Below the pieces are notes generated by a model that had not been told where the DNA came from, made no database searches, and was given only the letters and a program-made list of their open reading frames with translations. The position numbers and the translations under genes are program-made. A stretch of DNA of 48,791 nt. Source: JBAZTO01 sp041661865 (GTDB lineage: Bacteria > Planctomycetota > Phycisphaerae > SM23-33). The stretch spans positions 1 through 48,791 of the forward strand of contig JBAZTO010000031.1 in the NCBI GenBank assembly GCA_041661865.1, given 5' to 3'. Positions 7,654 through 17,079 of the stretch are shown here, piece by piece (within the stretch, counting starts at the first letter, position 1; each line of letters opens with the position of its first letter).

Positions 7654-8996
7654 GTGCTCATGTTCTACGTTACCGCTACCTGGGCGCCGCCAACCCGGTC
7701 AACCTCTACGGCGGCACGGTCTACCTGATGGACTACGCCCCGCTGGAGGGCGAGCCGGGCGCGACCGAGGTGACCGAACCGGTGTCGTTGCAGTTTACCG
7801 GCAGCTCACGCCTGGCTGATTTCCAGGCCCTGCAGGCGGCCCTGTACGCGGCCTACTGTTACAAAATGAGCGGCGGCCGCGAGGGCTACCGCGTGCTGGT
7901 GGAGTTTCAGCCGGGCGGCAGCGGCGATTTCTACCGCTCGGAGCTGCTCGGTGGTCCCGCGGCGCTGGACCCGGCCTGGCTGCACGGCCGCTGGTCCAAT
8001 CAGATCGTCGACGTGACCATTCAGTGGACGCGCGCCAATTACTGGGACGTCAAGGACGTGGTGGAGCTGGCGCTGACCAATGGCCACGGCACGGCCGTGA
8101 CCGGCGGCATCCAGGTCGACAATCACGACGACGCCGGCCACGATAACTGGGTGACCATCCCCAGCACGCAGGCCCTGGGCAGCCTGCCCTCCCCCATTTT
8201 CCTCTCGCTGGAAAACACCTACAACGTGGCGGCCAATGCCTACCTGATCTATGCCGGCATGTACACGTCGTACGACGGGGTGATGCCGGCGCGGTTCCTG
8301 GAAGGGGAAGACGCCACCGGGGCCACCGAAACCGACGACGCCAACTCCTCCAATGGACACCTGGGCCGGGTGACCTGGGCCGGGGATACGAGCGCGCTGC
8401 GGCTGCGCTGGACGTTGGCCGCGGCGCTGCTGGCCTGTGACCACAAGCGCGACGTGCTGCTCCTAGGCCGTTTTCCGGCCTCGCCCAGCGGCATTCAGCT
8501 GCAGGCGAAGCTGTCCTTCCCGGTAGGCGCCTCACCGGCCGACCTGGTCGAGGCCGAGGAGATCATCGCTACCGCCGACGCGCTGCAGCCGATCGGTAGC
8601 CTGCAACTGGGGCCCTGGGCCTCGGGCCTGGTGGGGACGATGGCCACCATGTATCTGGACCTGCACGGCCAAAAGACCGGCGGGGCCACGCTGGACCTGG
8701 ACTTTCTGGAGGCGCTGCCGCTGGACAGCTGGCGTATCTACGAGCCCTCCACGCGGGGGCTGCTCTACGGGGACATCCTCAAAGACGACCCCGACACCGG
8801 GCTGGCCTACGTCAATCACGTGAGCGGTTTCACCGGCTATAGCGGGCTCTACTCCGCCCTGGGCGGGCCGCTGCTGCTGCAGCCAGGCTACAGCCAGCGC
8901 CTCTACCTGCTGGCCAGCAACGACGCCGCGGCCAGCGAGACCGTGCGGACCTTTACCCTGCGCGCCTACTACCGGACGCGCAAGAGGACGATCTAA
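7650..8996 (+). CDS. Distal tail / baseplate protein
   Basis: A 448-residue protein whose ATG overlaps the tape measure stop (ATGA), with GGAGG upstream. N-terminal 150 residues are compact and beta-rich, like distal tail proteins. A larger beta-sandwich region follows. By position, just after the tape measure, it should form the ring at the tail tip that carries the receptor-binding apparatus. The exact family is not recognised. Confidence 0.65.
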   Translation: MSAHVLRYRYLGAANPVNLYGGTVYLMDYAPLEGEPGATEVTEPVSLQFTGSSRLADFQALQAALYAAYCYKMSGGREGYRVLVEFQPGGSGDFYRSELLGGPAALDPAWLHGRWSNQIVDVTIQWTRANYWDVKDVVELALTNGHGTAVTGGIQVDNHDDAGHDNWVTIPSTQALGSLPSPIFLSLENTYNVAANAYLIYAGMYTSYDGVMPARFLEGEDATGATETDDANSSNGHLGRVTWAGDTSALRLRWTLAAALLACDHKRDVLLLGRFPASPSGIQLQAKLSFPVGASPADLVEAEEIIATADALQPIGSLQLGPWASGLVGTMATMYLDLHGQKTGGATLDLDFLEALPLDSWRIYEPSTRGLLYGDILKDDPDTGLAYVNHVSGFTGYSGLYSALGGPLLLQPGYSQRLYLLASNDAAASETVRTFTLRAYYRTRKRTI

Positions 8997-8997
8997 C

Positions 8998-10563
8998 ATG
9001 GCGCTCAGCGTGCAGGTGCGAACTCGAGGGACGTGGACCGCGGCCAGCGCCTTTCCACCGGTGGCTATGACGGTCGAGGAATTCGAGCACCAGGCGGTCT
9101 GGGGCCCGATCTCGGCGCGCATCCGCGTGCAGGCCGACCTGGCCACCCTCTGGATGTTGGTCGACTGGCTCGGGTCGGGCCTGAACATCTATGCCCGCCG
9201 GGCCCGGCCGTGCTGGTGGGGCATCTATCACACGTTGGAGCTGGACACCGGGTTCATGCGCCACGTCTTTTCCCTGGAGCAGGTCCGCAACAAGGTAGCC
9301 GTGCAATACTCCTTGGCGGCCCCGGGGCTCACGACCAGCTCCTCGGCGACGACGACCTGGGCGTCCAACGCCGGCAGCCAGGCTGACTTTGGCATCCGGG
9401 AGTTCCTGGCGTCCAAAGAGGCCATGTCGGCCTCTGCCGCCGAACAGCTGCGCGACACGCTGCTGTCCGACCTGGCCTACCCGGTCGACGACCCGCGCCA
9501 GGGCGGAGGCGGCGGTACGCCTTCGGCCATGCTCTACGGCAAAGGCTACCACGACCACCTCGGCCGGCGCTACTGTTCCCTAGCCGCCGTCGGCGAGTCG
9601 CACATCGTCGATGACCTGGCCACCAGCGAGCACCAAAAAGTTGGCGACGTGACGGCCCGCACGGGCATGGCGCAGTCGTTTACCATGGCCACCGACGACG
9701 ACTTTTACGCGGCGACGATCCGCCTACCGCTGTCCATCTACGGCGCGCCGGGAGACACGCTGCAGGCCAGCATTCGCGCCGACAGCGGCGGCGCGCCGGG
9801 GGCAACCATCGAAGCGGTGACCTTTTCACCGGCTGCCATGACCACCCACACGGTCTGGTTGGAAGCGGCCCTGGCCTGCACGAACCTACTCGAGTATGGC
9901 ACAACCTACCACCTGTCGCTGGAACGCACCGGGGCGATCGACGCCTCCAACTACTATATCGTCGGCGCCTCCGAGGCCCTGGGCTACAGCCGCGGCTCCC
10001 TGCTCATCTGGAACGGCGGGGCCTGGGTCGCCCGCAGTCCGGACGCCGATATGCCGTTCGTGATCGGCGGCGTGCAAGACTCGACGCGCCAGATCGAAAA
10101 AATGGTCAGCGGCTACGGGCAGTACTTTGCCGGCACGCGGATCGGCGCGGTCTCCGGGGTCAAGTCCTCTCCCTACCGCATTGGGACGGGCCGCGCGAGC
10201 GATGAGATCATCGACCTGCTCACCAACGGCACGACCAACGACCGGCGGTTGCTGGCCCATGTGACGCGACAGAAATACCTGGCCATCGCCGAGGCGCCGG
10301 CCTTTAGCGCCGGTACCTGCAAGCTCCTCTTGAACGAGAAGGGGCGGTTGGTCAACCGGCGCACGAAAGAGGACATTCCTCCGGAAGAGTGCCCGGCCGG
10401 AAAATGGTGCCTGCTGGGCGACTACCCGCAAGGCCTCATCAACTCGCCGGCGATTGGCAAAGGCCGAATTTTCATCGAACGCGCCACCTGGAACGTGGCC
10501 GAGGAACGCTGGATGGTCGAACGCGGCGATCCGTTCAAGGCGCTGGACGTCCGGGAGGGCTAA
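8998..10563 (+). CDS. Tail tip protein with inserted jelly-roll domain
   Basis: A 521-residue protein starting one base after the previous stop codon. N- and C-terminal parts resemble tail hub or tail-associated proteins. Residues about 221-360 fit the choice-of-anchor or jelly-roll pattern of surface proteins: AQSFTMATDDDFYAATIRLP, then GAPGDTLQASIRADSGGAPG, then a YYIVGASEALGYSRG strand. Such domains often bind glycans, so it may help host recognition. The gene sits between the distal tail and fibre genes. Confidence 0.65.
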   Translation: MALSVQVRTRGTWTAASAFPPVAMTVEEFEHQAVWGPISARIRVQADLATLWMLVDWLGSGLNIYARRARPCWWGIYHTLELDTGFMRHVFSLEQVRNKVAVQYSLAAPGLTTSSSATTTWASNAGSQADFGIREFLASKEAMSASAAEQLRDTLLSDLAYPVDDPRQGGGGGTPSAMLYGKGYHDHLGRRYCSLAAVGESHIVDDLATSEHQKVGDVTARTGMAQSFTMATDDDFYAATIRLPLSIYGAPGDTLQASIRADSGGAPGATIEAVTFSPAAMTTHTVWLEAALACTNLLEYGTTYHLSLERTGAIDASNYYIVGASEALGYSRGSLLIWNGGAWVARSPDADMPFVIGGVQDSTRQIEKMVSGYGQYFAGTRIGAVSGVKSSPYRIGTGRASDEIIDLLTNGTTNDRRLLAHVTRQKYLAIAEAPAFSAGTCKLLLNEKGRLVNRRTKEDIPPEECPAGKWCLLGDYPQGLINSPAIGKGRIFIERATWNVAEERWMVERGDPFKALDVREG

Positions 10564-13500
10564 ATGGATCTCTCTAGACTGGCCAAGGACCTCTGGCCGC
10601 ACCTGGAAAAGCGCATCGGCAACCTGGTCGTTACGCCGGCGGCGGCGTCGAGCGGGGGTAGTGTCCCGTCTCCGCACGACCTGGACGGCGTCCACCACAC
10701 CGGGACCTTGGACAGCACTCAGGCGCCGCAGTTCCTCTTGATGGACGGCTCGCGCAACCTGACCGGCAACCTGACCGTGACGGCCGGGGTGACGATCGAC
10801 GGCGTCGACATTTCCGGTTTGGAGGCCGCCTACAACCTGCACGCCGGCGGCACGGCCTACGCCAAGCACACCGGCGGCCTGGGCACGCACACCCACCAGA
10901 GCGTCGGGGCCGAGGGCGGCAAACTCGACCACGGCCTGGCCCTGGACGGCCTGGGCGACGACGACCATACCCAGTACCTGAAAGAGGAGGCGAGCGGCGG
11001 CACGGCGGCCGAGACGCCCGACCACACCCACCAGAACGCGGCCACCTGCGGCAAACTCGACCACGGCCTGGCCCTGGACGGACTGGGCGACGACGACCAT
11101 ACGATCTACGCCATCACCCCCGGCACCCTGACCGTGGCCACGACCAACCAGCGCAGCTCGGCCGGCGCGCACTACCACGCCATCACCTCCAGCGCTAGTC
11201 CCGGCGCGGCCGCGTCCCTGTTGGCCAGCGACGCCAATGGCTATTTGCAGCTGGTGCGCCTGGGGGCAGGGGTTGCTCCCTCCGTTCCCTTGCACGCCCT
11301 GGCCGTAACCGAGCAAATGCGGTTAGCCTACGATGTCTCGAACTACGCCTCGTTCACGGTCGGCAGCGGGGGCAACCTGACGCTCGCCCCCACCGGCGAC
11401 CTGGTGCTGGACCCGACCGGCAACGACGTGCTGCCGGCGACCGGGTACGACCTGAATATCGGCAGCCTCTCCAAGAAATACCTGACTCTCCATGCCGCGG
11501 AGCTGTGGGTGGAAACCCTGGTGGCGCAAAACACCATCGCCACCATCGGCGGGCGGATCCTGGTCGGGCCGACCAACGTCCTCACAGCGGACCTATCGGG
11601 AACGAACATGGTCCAGAACCCGGGCTTCGAGACGGCGGGGGCCGGGGGAGCGGACGTATTCCTGAACTGGTCCGAATCGGCCGGGGATGGGGCCATCACC
11701 CAGAACGGGGTCGAGTACCGTAGCGGTTCCTATAGCTGCAAGATCGTCACCGGGGCCGGGACCAATTCCTACGTGTCTCAGTCGATCGCGGTGACTGCAA
11801 CTCACACCTACACTCTGTCCTTTTGGACCTTTGGCGATACCGTCGCCTTTGGACGCTACTGGGTTTACGACATTCAGCACGGCACCTACCTCATCCCGCT
11901 CACCTCAGTGGGGAGCAAGGCGGGGGGGTGGACCCGCACACACACCACCTTCGACGTGCCGGCGGGGTGTACGAGCGTGACCTTGCTGTTCCGTTGCACC
12001 GACACCAATACATCGTACTTCTACGTCGATGACGTGTCCCTTCACGACTCTACCATCGAGGTCAAGTACAACGACTTTGCCGCCGGCGACATCCTGGTGG
12101 CCGAGGCGGGCGGCTATATCGAGTTTATGGAGGTGCTCGCCGCCGACGTGGGGGTGGTGGTCAGGCCGACGGGATATGACCATATCGAGCATGTCGATGA
12201 TAGTGGTGAATCCGTCTGGCGATGGGAAGAGGTAGAGGGCATCACCACCACCTACCTCTGCACCGTTAAACGCGACCTGGACGGCACCGGGTCCAATGAC
12301 TGGTATGCCGGCGACGCTCTCTTTAATACCGGGGCCGCCGGCGACGGATTCATCGACCTCTACAGCGTCCACGGCCTGCACGAGGCGACGAACTACGGAC
12401 CGACGATCGTCGGCAACGTGCGCAACAGCGCGACCTACAACGACTGGACCGAGCACTGGGCCATCGGGAATCTAAACGGCGTCTACGGCTATGGAACGAA
12501 CTTGTACGGGTTCGCCGCCGGAAAGTATTCGACCACGACCTCCTGGCTGGCCGCCGACGCCACCAACGGCATCCGCATCATGCGCGGCTCGACCCAGCTC
12601 GCGCAGTGGGACATATCCGGCAACATCCTGATCGGCCAGGCCGCGGCGAACCAGGACAACCTATACCTGGCCAGCGGTGGGGTGCAGCTGCGCACGAATA
12701 CAACCGTGCACGTCGACCTGCAAGCGGACGGCGATGTGCTGATCGGGGAAAACACGGCGGCGGCGGCGACCACCAACCTAGCTATTTTCACGGCGGCGCA
12801 GACCTACAACAGTGAGGTGGTTTCGGCCGGTGATTTTCTGATCGGCGACAACTCCGCCGGCAAGGCCAACGTCTTCTGGGACAAATCCGCCGGCAAGCTC
12901 CAGTTTCGCGGTGGGACCACCATGCAACTGGAGATCGCCACGGACGGGACGCTCACGGCCGGACCGGTCGACCTGGACAGCAACGGCATCATCATCAACG
13001 TCGGCACGGCGTTCGACGATACCAAGGCTTACCGCTTTTTGTCCGGGGCTGACATCATCGGTACGCTCAAAGCCTATTGCGACCACGACGTAACCCACAC
13101 CTCCGTCGTGAGCCTGATTGCGCGTGATGCCTCCTACCAGAACACGCTAGGCATCTACGCCTACGGTCATGCGGCCGGGTCGGTGACCATCGGCGCGGGG
13201 CACACGGGGACTCCGGATGTAGTGGACAATACGCTCGTCGTCTACACGACCTACTCGGCATTTTCAGACAACGTCTTCCTCAACGAGTCAGAAAACGCCA
13301 ATATGACGCTGGGGCTGACGCTCAATCAGGGCGCCAACACGAACGAGATCCTGGCGCTAAAGTCGAGCACCGTAGCGCACGGCATTACGGACCTCACCGA
13401 AACCGACACCTACGGGTCGATCAAGCTGTGTTCGAGTACAGCCGGCGGCCTGTGGATCGACGGTATCAGTGAGGCGACGCTGGGGCTGGGATTGCGAGGG

Positions 13501-13953
13501 GTGGGGGTAACAGACAATACGACTAAGAGCACCAGCGGGGCCGGGTACGTGGAATTGCGGGCGGCCAAGAAGAACGGGACGGCCATGGCGGTCGCCGGGT
13601 CCGACGCCAACCTGGTCGTGATCAGAAATCTGACGACTACGCGCTTTATCTTCGACGCGGAAGGGTCGGCCCACGCCGACGTGGAATGGACGACCTTCGA
13701 CGAGCATGACGACCTGGCGCTCCTGGACGTTGTCGAGCAGACGATGTTGGCGCAGCGCGACCCGGTCAAGCGGGAGTTTAGCGCCTGGCTGGACGACAAC
13801 AAGACGCAACTGGAACAGCTCGGGCTGGTCCACTTTGACCGGGAAAACCCCGGCCATGCGATGGTGAATACGACAAAAATGATGATGCTGATGGTCGGAG
13901 CGCTGCGCCAGGCCAACCAGCGGATTCACTTGCTTGAAGGAGGATTGAATTGA
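10564..13953 (+). CDS. Tail fibre / receptor-binding protein
   Basis: An 1129-residue fibre, the largest protein of the phage. It starts with a helical N-terminal anchor (SRLAKDLWPHLEKRIGNL). Residues 119-138 and 163-182 are two copies of the GKLDHGLALDGLGDDDHT motif, a well-known fibre repeat in tailed phages. Residues about 347-492 form a carbohydrate-binding-like jelly roll (NMVQNPGFET to SYFYVDDVSLHD). A long beta-rich shaft with LIGxNTAAAATTN-type repeats follows, and the C-terminal 90 residues are charged and helical, possibly a trimerisation or chaperone segment. It should determine host range. Confidence 0.85.
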   Translation: MDLSRLAKDLWPHLEKRIGNLVVTPAAASSGGSVPSPHDLDGVHHTGTLDSTQAPQFLLMDGSRNLTGNLTVTAGVTIDGVDISGLEAAYNLHAGGTAYAKHTGGLGTHTHQSVGAEGGKLDHGLALDGLGDDDHTQYLKEEASGGTAAETPDHTHQNAATCGKLDHGLALDGLGDDDHTIYAITPGTLTVATTNQRSSAGAHYHAITSSASPGAAASLLASDANGYLQLVRLGAGVAPSVPLHALAVTEQMRLAYDVSNYASFTVGSGGNLTLAPTGDLVLDPTGNDVLPATGYDLNIGSLSKKYLTLHAAELWVETLVAQNTIATIGGRILVGPTNVLTADLSGTNMVQNPGFETAGAGGADVFLNWSESAGDGAITQNGVEYRSGSYSCKIVTGAGTNSYVSQSIAVTATHTYTLSFWTFGDTVAFGRYWVYDIQHGTYLIPLTSVGSKAGGWTRTHTTFDVPAGCTSVTLLFRCTDTNTSYFYVDDVSLHDSTIEVKYNDFAAGDILVAEAGGYIEFMEVLAADVGVVVRPTGYDHIEHVDDSGESVWRWEEVEGITTTYLCTVKRDLDGTGSNDWYAGDALFNTGAAGDGFIDLYSVHGLHEATNYGPTIVGNVRNSATYNDWTEHWAIGNLNGVYGYGTNLYGFAAGKYSTTTSWLAADATNGIRIMRGSTQLAQWDISGNILIGQAAANQDNLYLASGGVQLRTNTTVHVDLQADGDVLIGENTAAAATTNLAIFTAAQTYNSEVVSAGDFLIGDNSAGKANVFWDKSAGKLQFRGGTTMQLEIATDGTLTAGPVDLDSNGIIINVGTAFDDTKAYRFLSGADIIGTLKAYCDHDVTHTSVVSLIARDASYQNTLGIYAYGHAAGSVTIGAGHTGTPDVVDNTLVVYTTYSAFSDNVFLNESENANMTLGLTLNQGANTNEILALKSSTVAHGITDLTETDTYGSIKLCSSTAGGLWIDGISEATLGLGLRGVGVTDNTTKSTSGAGYVELRAAKKNGTAMAVAGSDANLVVIRNLTTTRFIFDAEGSAHADVEWTTFDEHDDLALLDVVEQTMLAQRDPVKREFSAWLDDNKTQLEQLGLVHFDRENPGHAMVNTTKMMMLMVGALRQANQRIHLLEGGLN

Positions 13954-14255
13954 GTAGAGCGAAGAATCACGCGCCGGAAACAACTGTAGCACCCGCCTTG
14001 CACGCCCTGTCTCCCGTCGAGGCCCGGGCCGTCCGCGCCCTGGTCGGCGACCGCGAGCGCCTCGTCCAGGAGGCCAACCAGGCGTTGCAGGAGATCGAGG
14101 CGTCCCTGGCCTACCTGGCCGCTATGTACGCGGTCCGGGCCGGGCTGCCGGCAGAACAGGTGTACCGCTTCGAAGGCCTGCGGGACGGCTCGATTGCCCT
14201 GGTGCCGCAAGAGAGAGAGGAAGCGCCGCCGGCGGAACCGGCCGAGCGCAGCTGA
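13950..14255 (+). CDS. Small coiled-coil protein at the end of the tail operon
   Basis: A 101-residue protein. The start is taken as TTG at 13950, which overlaps the fibre stop (TTGA) and has GGAGG upstream. Residues 20-65 form a probable helix or coiled coil. The C-terminus is acidic and Pro-rich. It could be a fibre assembly factor by position. It is the last gene of the rightward operon; a dispersed palindrome and a terminator hairpin follow at once. Confidence 0.65.
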   Translation: MSRAKNHAPETTVAPALHALSPVEARAVRALVGDRERLVQEANQALQEIEASLAYLAAMYAVRAGLPAEQVYRFEGLRDGSIALVPQEREEAPPAEPAERS

Positions 14256-14256
14256 T

Positions 14257-14272
14257 TGTTTGCGCGCAAACA
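14257..14272. promoter_or_regulatory. Dispersed 16-bp palindrome, copy 1 (TGTTTGCGCGCAAACA)
   Basis: A perfect palindrome starting one base after the stop codon of the last tail gene. The same 16-mer occurs at 21059 and 40236, with one- or two-base variants at 35875 and 36640. The outer TGTTT...AAACA and total length match the bacterial parS site (TGTTTCACGTGAAACA). It lies between convergent genes, so it is not a promoter operator here. It is probably a site for the phage ParB-like protein or another dimeric binder. Confidence 0.75.
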
Positions 14273-14307
14273 TTCGCCCTGCCGGACAGTTGGCCCGGCA
14301 GGGCGAA
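14273..14307. terminator. Bidirectional terminator between tail operon and integrase
   Basis: TTCGCCCTGCCGG (14273-14285) pairs perfectly with 14295-14307 around a 9-base loop. It lies exactly between the convergent tail and integrase genes and should stop transcription from both sides. Confidence 0.75.
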
Positions 14308-14312
14308 GTATT

Positions 14313-16007
14313 TCAGGCCGCCTCTTTCTGATCCGTTATGTCGCACAACATCATGAGTCTGCCCCGCTGGGGGTACTGACAAAGTTGTACGACATAAAGA
14401 GGCAGGAAGAGGGAGAGCGGGGGCCAGTCGACCGAGGCCTCCGCTTTTTCGTTCCACAAAGTTACTTTCATCCCTAGCGATAGAAACAACTGGCGCAGGT
14501 CGAACCGGCGCAGGGTAAAGAGTTTCTTGCGAAAAAGAGTGGCTACTTCCTCCACCTGATCGGGCGCAATCCTGGCCACCGCTCCCGGCAGCGGCAGGAC
14601 GGCCAGCCGGGAGCGCAATTCCAGTGTTTCCCGCTCAAGATCGCCCATACGGCCCAGGAGCAGGTCAGTCGCATTGCCCCGTTCGACGGCCTTGAGCAGG
14701 TTGGCGCTGGCCTCCTGGCTGCGCTGCAGTTTTTCCTCGAGCTCTCTGCGCTCACAGGCGGCTTCTTCTTCCATGGCCAGGAGAGAGCGGTTGATCTCTT
14801 CGGCCTGCTCGGCCATCGCCTCGGCGGTGAAGCGCTGGACGAGCTCCTTTAGCAGGATCAGGTCCAGCGTACGACCATTGAGGTAGCGACTCTGCAAGCA
14901 GCGCTCTTTCTGGCGGTGATGGGTGCCACAAATGTAGCGATACATACCGTCGCGGTGGGTATAGTCGGCGCCGCAATGCCGGCAGGTGGGCGTCGCCCAA
15001 CTCCAGCGCCGGCCGCAGACGTCGCAGTGGCGGGTATCCGAGTAGGCCATGACCATCACGGCGCCGCCACAATAGCCGCAGGTGACCATGCCGGACAGCG
15101 GCCAGCCGCCGAATTCCCGGCGCGGATCGCCGCTGTGGTTGCCGGCCATATCCTGTACGGCCAGCCACTGGCTCACGGTCACATACGGCTCGACCACCGG
15201 AGCATTGTGCAGGCAGTCCAGGACGGAGAGCCTGCGATAGTGCAGATACCAGACCGGAAAACCGCAGTAGGCCGGGTTGCGAAAGAACGTGACCAGGCTG
15301 CCCCGACTGGTAAAGAGGTGGGTGGTAGCGATGATCGCCGGTAGGGAGGATCCTTCCAGCTTCATTTCCCAGGCCCGTTTCGTCGCCACCTGCAGATCTG
15401 GATCCTTCACCCACCGCGGCCATAGGCAAGGCGAGCCATCCCGATGCACCCCATGCTGCTCGTACTCGACTTTGTAGCCGCGCGGGGGGAACCCGCCCGG
15501 AGCGTAGTTTTCGGCCATCATGGCATGCATGCCGCGGGCCGTATCTTCCCGGATCTTCTGCAACTGTTGCTGAGCGCTCATGAAGTAGAACGGCTCCATG
15601 AAGTCGCGCAGCTCGTGGGGAACCTTGTCGACGACGGCGACGAGCGGCACGCCGGCCGCCCTGGTGACGGCGAGGATCTCGAAAGATATCGAGCCCTCGC
15701 GGCTCATGCGCGAGTAGGACCAGATGACCAGGCCCCGGGCGGGAGCAAAGCGTCCCTCGCGATAGCGGGTTAGCAGCCGATTGAGATCTTTCCGGCCGGC
15801 GTCGGCGCCACTGCGGTTATCATCACAGAAGGTTTCGCCGATAGTCCATTTGTGTTGGGCGAAGAATAGCCGGATCTCGGCGAGCTGTTCGTGGACGCTC
15901 TTCTCTTGCTTGCGGCCGGGACTGGCACGCAGGTAGATGTCGAGCACGGTGCCCGGGCCAAACGTATCCGGGTCGGCGATGGGCGGAGGCCCCTTATAGC
16001 GCGGCAT
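14313..16007 (-). CDS. Large serine recombinase (integrase)
   Basis: A 564-residue site-specific recombinase that integrates and, with a helper, excises the phage DNA. The catalytic domain starts with VLDIYLRASPG, placing the nucleophile at Ser29, and contains the YSRMSR arginine motif. The recombinase domain follows (GGFPPRGYKVE). A zinc domain spans CGYCGG to CGTHHRQKERC and carries an extra pair of CxxC knuckles, more than usual. A long coiled coil (about residues 405-470) agrees with the directionality-control element of the family. The ATG has AAGGAAGG upstream and lies inside the end of the preceding small gene, so the two are co-translated. Confidence 0.93.
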   Translation of the reverse strand: MPRYKGPPPIADPDTFGPGTVLDIYLRASPGRKQEKSVHEQLAEIRLFFAQHKWTIGETFCDDNRSGADAGRKDLNRLLTRYREGRFAPARGLVIWSYSRMSREGSISFEILAVTRAAGVPLVAVVDKVPHELRDFMEPFYFMSAQQQLQKIREDTARGMHAMMAENYAPGGFPPRGYKVEYEQHGVHRDGSPCLWPRWVKDPDLQVATKRAWEMKLEGSSLPAIIATTHLFTSRGSLVTFFRNPAYCGFPVWYLHYRRLSVLDCLHNAPVVEPYVTVSQWLAVQDMAGNHSGDPRREFGGWPLSGMVTCGYCGGAVMVMAYSDTRHCDVCGRRWSWATPTCRHCGADYTHRDGMYRYICGTHHRQKERCLQSRYLNGRTLDLILLKELVQRFTAEAMAEQAEEINRSLLAMEEEAACERRELEEKLQRSQEASANLLKAVERGNATDLLLGRMGDLERETLELRSRLAVLPLPGAVARIAPDQVEEVATLFRKKLFTLRRFDLRQLFLSLGMKVTLWNEKAEASVDWPPLSLFLPLYVVQLCQYPQRGRLMMLCDITDQKEAA

Positions 16008-16242
16008 TTCGTTTACCTTCCTTTCTCGTTAGGGGAATCACGCTTCCGTGCTCTGATTCTACCATGGTGTCAGTAGCGGCGTCAACTGGCACGAGCCGAC
16101 CATCAGATAGTTTCTGCCAGCGGCCTGCAGCGACCTCTTCCAGGAGCAGCCGGGCTGCCAGGGCAGCAAACATCGTCGGGCGAAACCGCGGCGTCATTTT
16201 CGTTTGCTCTGACTTGGTTTCTACATCCAACATCTCAGCCAC
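15994..16242 (-). CDS. Small protein coupled to the integrase; possible excision factor
   Basis: An 82-residue protein. The GTG at 16242 is chosen because AGGAGGGGG lies just upstream. It overlaps the previous gene by 8 bases and the integrase start by 14. The protein has a helical core (MFAALAARLLLEEVAAGRWQKL) and a basic tail. No family is recognised. Tight coupling to a serine integrase is where a recombination directionality factor may be found, but that is only a positional guess. Confidence 0.6.
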   Translation of the reverse strand: MAEMLDVETKSEQTKMTPRFRPTMFAALAARLLLEEVAAGRWQKLSDGRLVPVDAATDTMVESEHGSVIPLTRKEGKRNAAL

Positions 16243-16744
16243 GATTCCCCCTCCTGGCCATTGCCCAGGCCAGCGCCGCAAAGGCCAGCACCAGCCACGG
16301 GATGGGCCCCCAGTGCCCCAGCAGCAGCGCTGTCAGTCCGATGGTGGCCAGCGCCAAAGCGGCCAGCTGCAGCCCGGGCCGCGGGCGGGAAAAGCGGTAG
16401 GTGGTCCACCGACCGGATGGTCGCACCATCCGATAGAATTGGCTTTCCCGCGGATGGTCGACGAGGATCACCACCGGCCGGCCGGTCAAGGCGGCCAGTT
16501 CCCTGGCCTTGTCCTGTTCAAATTCGGTCGGCGGCTGCCCTTTTACTTCGGCCCAAAGGCGCAGGTCCGGCAGACGAAAGTCGGGCAAGTAGCCGGCGGA
16601 GAGGCGGCGGAGGTAGTAGCACTGGGGCTCGTACTCCCAGGCGATGCCGCGGTGGTCGAACCAGCAAGCCCACGCGGCCTCGGTCTGGGAGCGAAAGCAG
16701 GTCCCCTCGTAAAGGGTTCGAATTGCTTGTACTTTGATCGACAT
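16235..16744 (-). CDS. PD-(D/E)XK-like nuclease with C-terminal membrane helices
   Basis: A 169-residue protein with a GGAGGTG site before the ATG. The first 100 residues follow the RecB-like nuclease pattern: RSQTEAAWACW with Glu22, YLPDFRL with Asp55, then WAEVKG with Glu66 and Lys68. Residues about 127-165 are two hydrophobic helices, followed by a short basic tail. A nuclease anchored to the membrane next to the integrase is unusual. It could degrade incoming DNA or help recombination; neither is shown by the sequence. Confidence 0.75.
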   Translation of the reverse strand: MSIKVQAIRTLYEGTCFRSQTEAAWACWFDHRGIAWEYEPQCYYLRRLSAGYLPDFRLPDLRLWAEVKGQPPTEFEQDKARELAALTGRPVVILVDHPRESQFYRMVRPSGRWTTYRFSRPRPGLQLAALALATIGLTALLLGHWGPIPWLVLAFAALAWAMARRGNRG

Positions 16745-16778
16745 GCTGACACCTCCGCGCGCCTATCCTGTTTTTACA

Positions 16779-17024
16779 CTATGGCAGGATCAACCCGGCA
16801 GTCGGGTTGGGGGCAGCGATCACGCACAGGGCAACGATAGTGATGCCGTGCGCGTCCTGGAAACGATCCCAGCCGCGCACGTCTACGATCTGGCCCATGA
16901 CATTACCGTCCTTATCCGCGGCCGGCGCCCCGACCAATCTGTCCAGATACTGCATGACCGCTTCCGGATTGTTGCGTAGGAGCGGGGAACGGATCGATCT
17001 CAAGAATACTTTCGCTGGCGGCAT
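16779..17024 (-). CDS. Hypothetical protein
   Basis: An 81-residue protein starting at an ATG with AAAGGAAG upstream. It has a basic N-terminus and then a mixed alpha/beta pattern (GNVMGQIVDVRGWDRF, GITIVALCVIAAP). No family is recognised. Its last codons enter a hairpin formed by ATCCTG and CAGGAT in the gap before the nuclease gene. Confidence 0.6.
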   Translation of the reverse strand: MPPAKVFLRSIRSPLLRNNPEAVMQYLDRLVGAPAADKDGNVMGQIVDVRGWDRFQDAHGITIVALCVIAAPNPTAGLILP

Positions 17025-17079
17025 AGCAGCTTCCTTTCTCCCACTCGGGAGCTATCGGGTTTCCTCGTGGAGCCAATCG

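Noticed and set aside
9886..11316. 476-codon minus frame under tail genes
   Set aside because: Opposite strand of the tail tip and fibre genes, no start signal, no motif.
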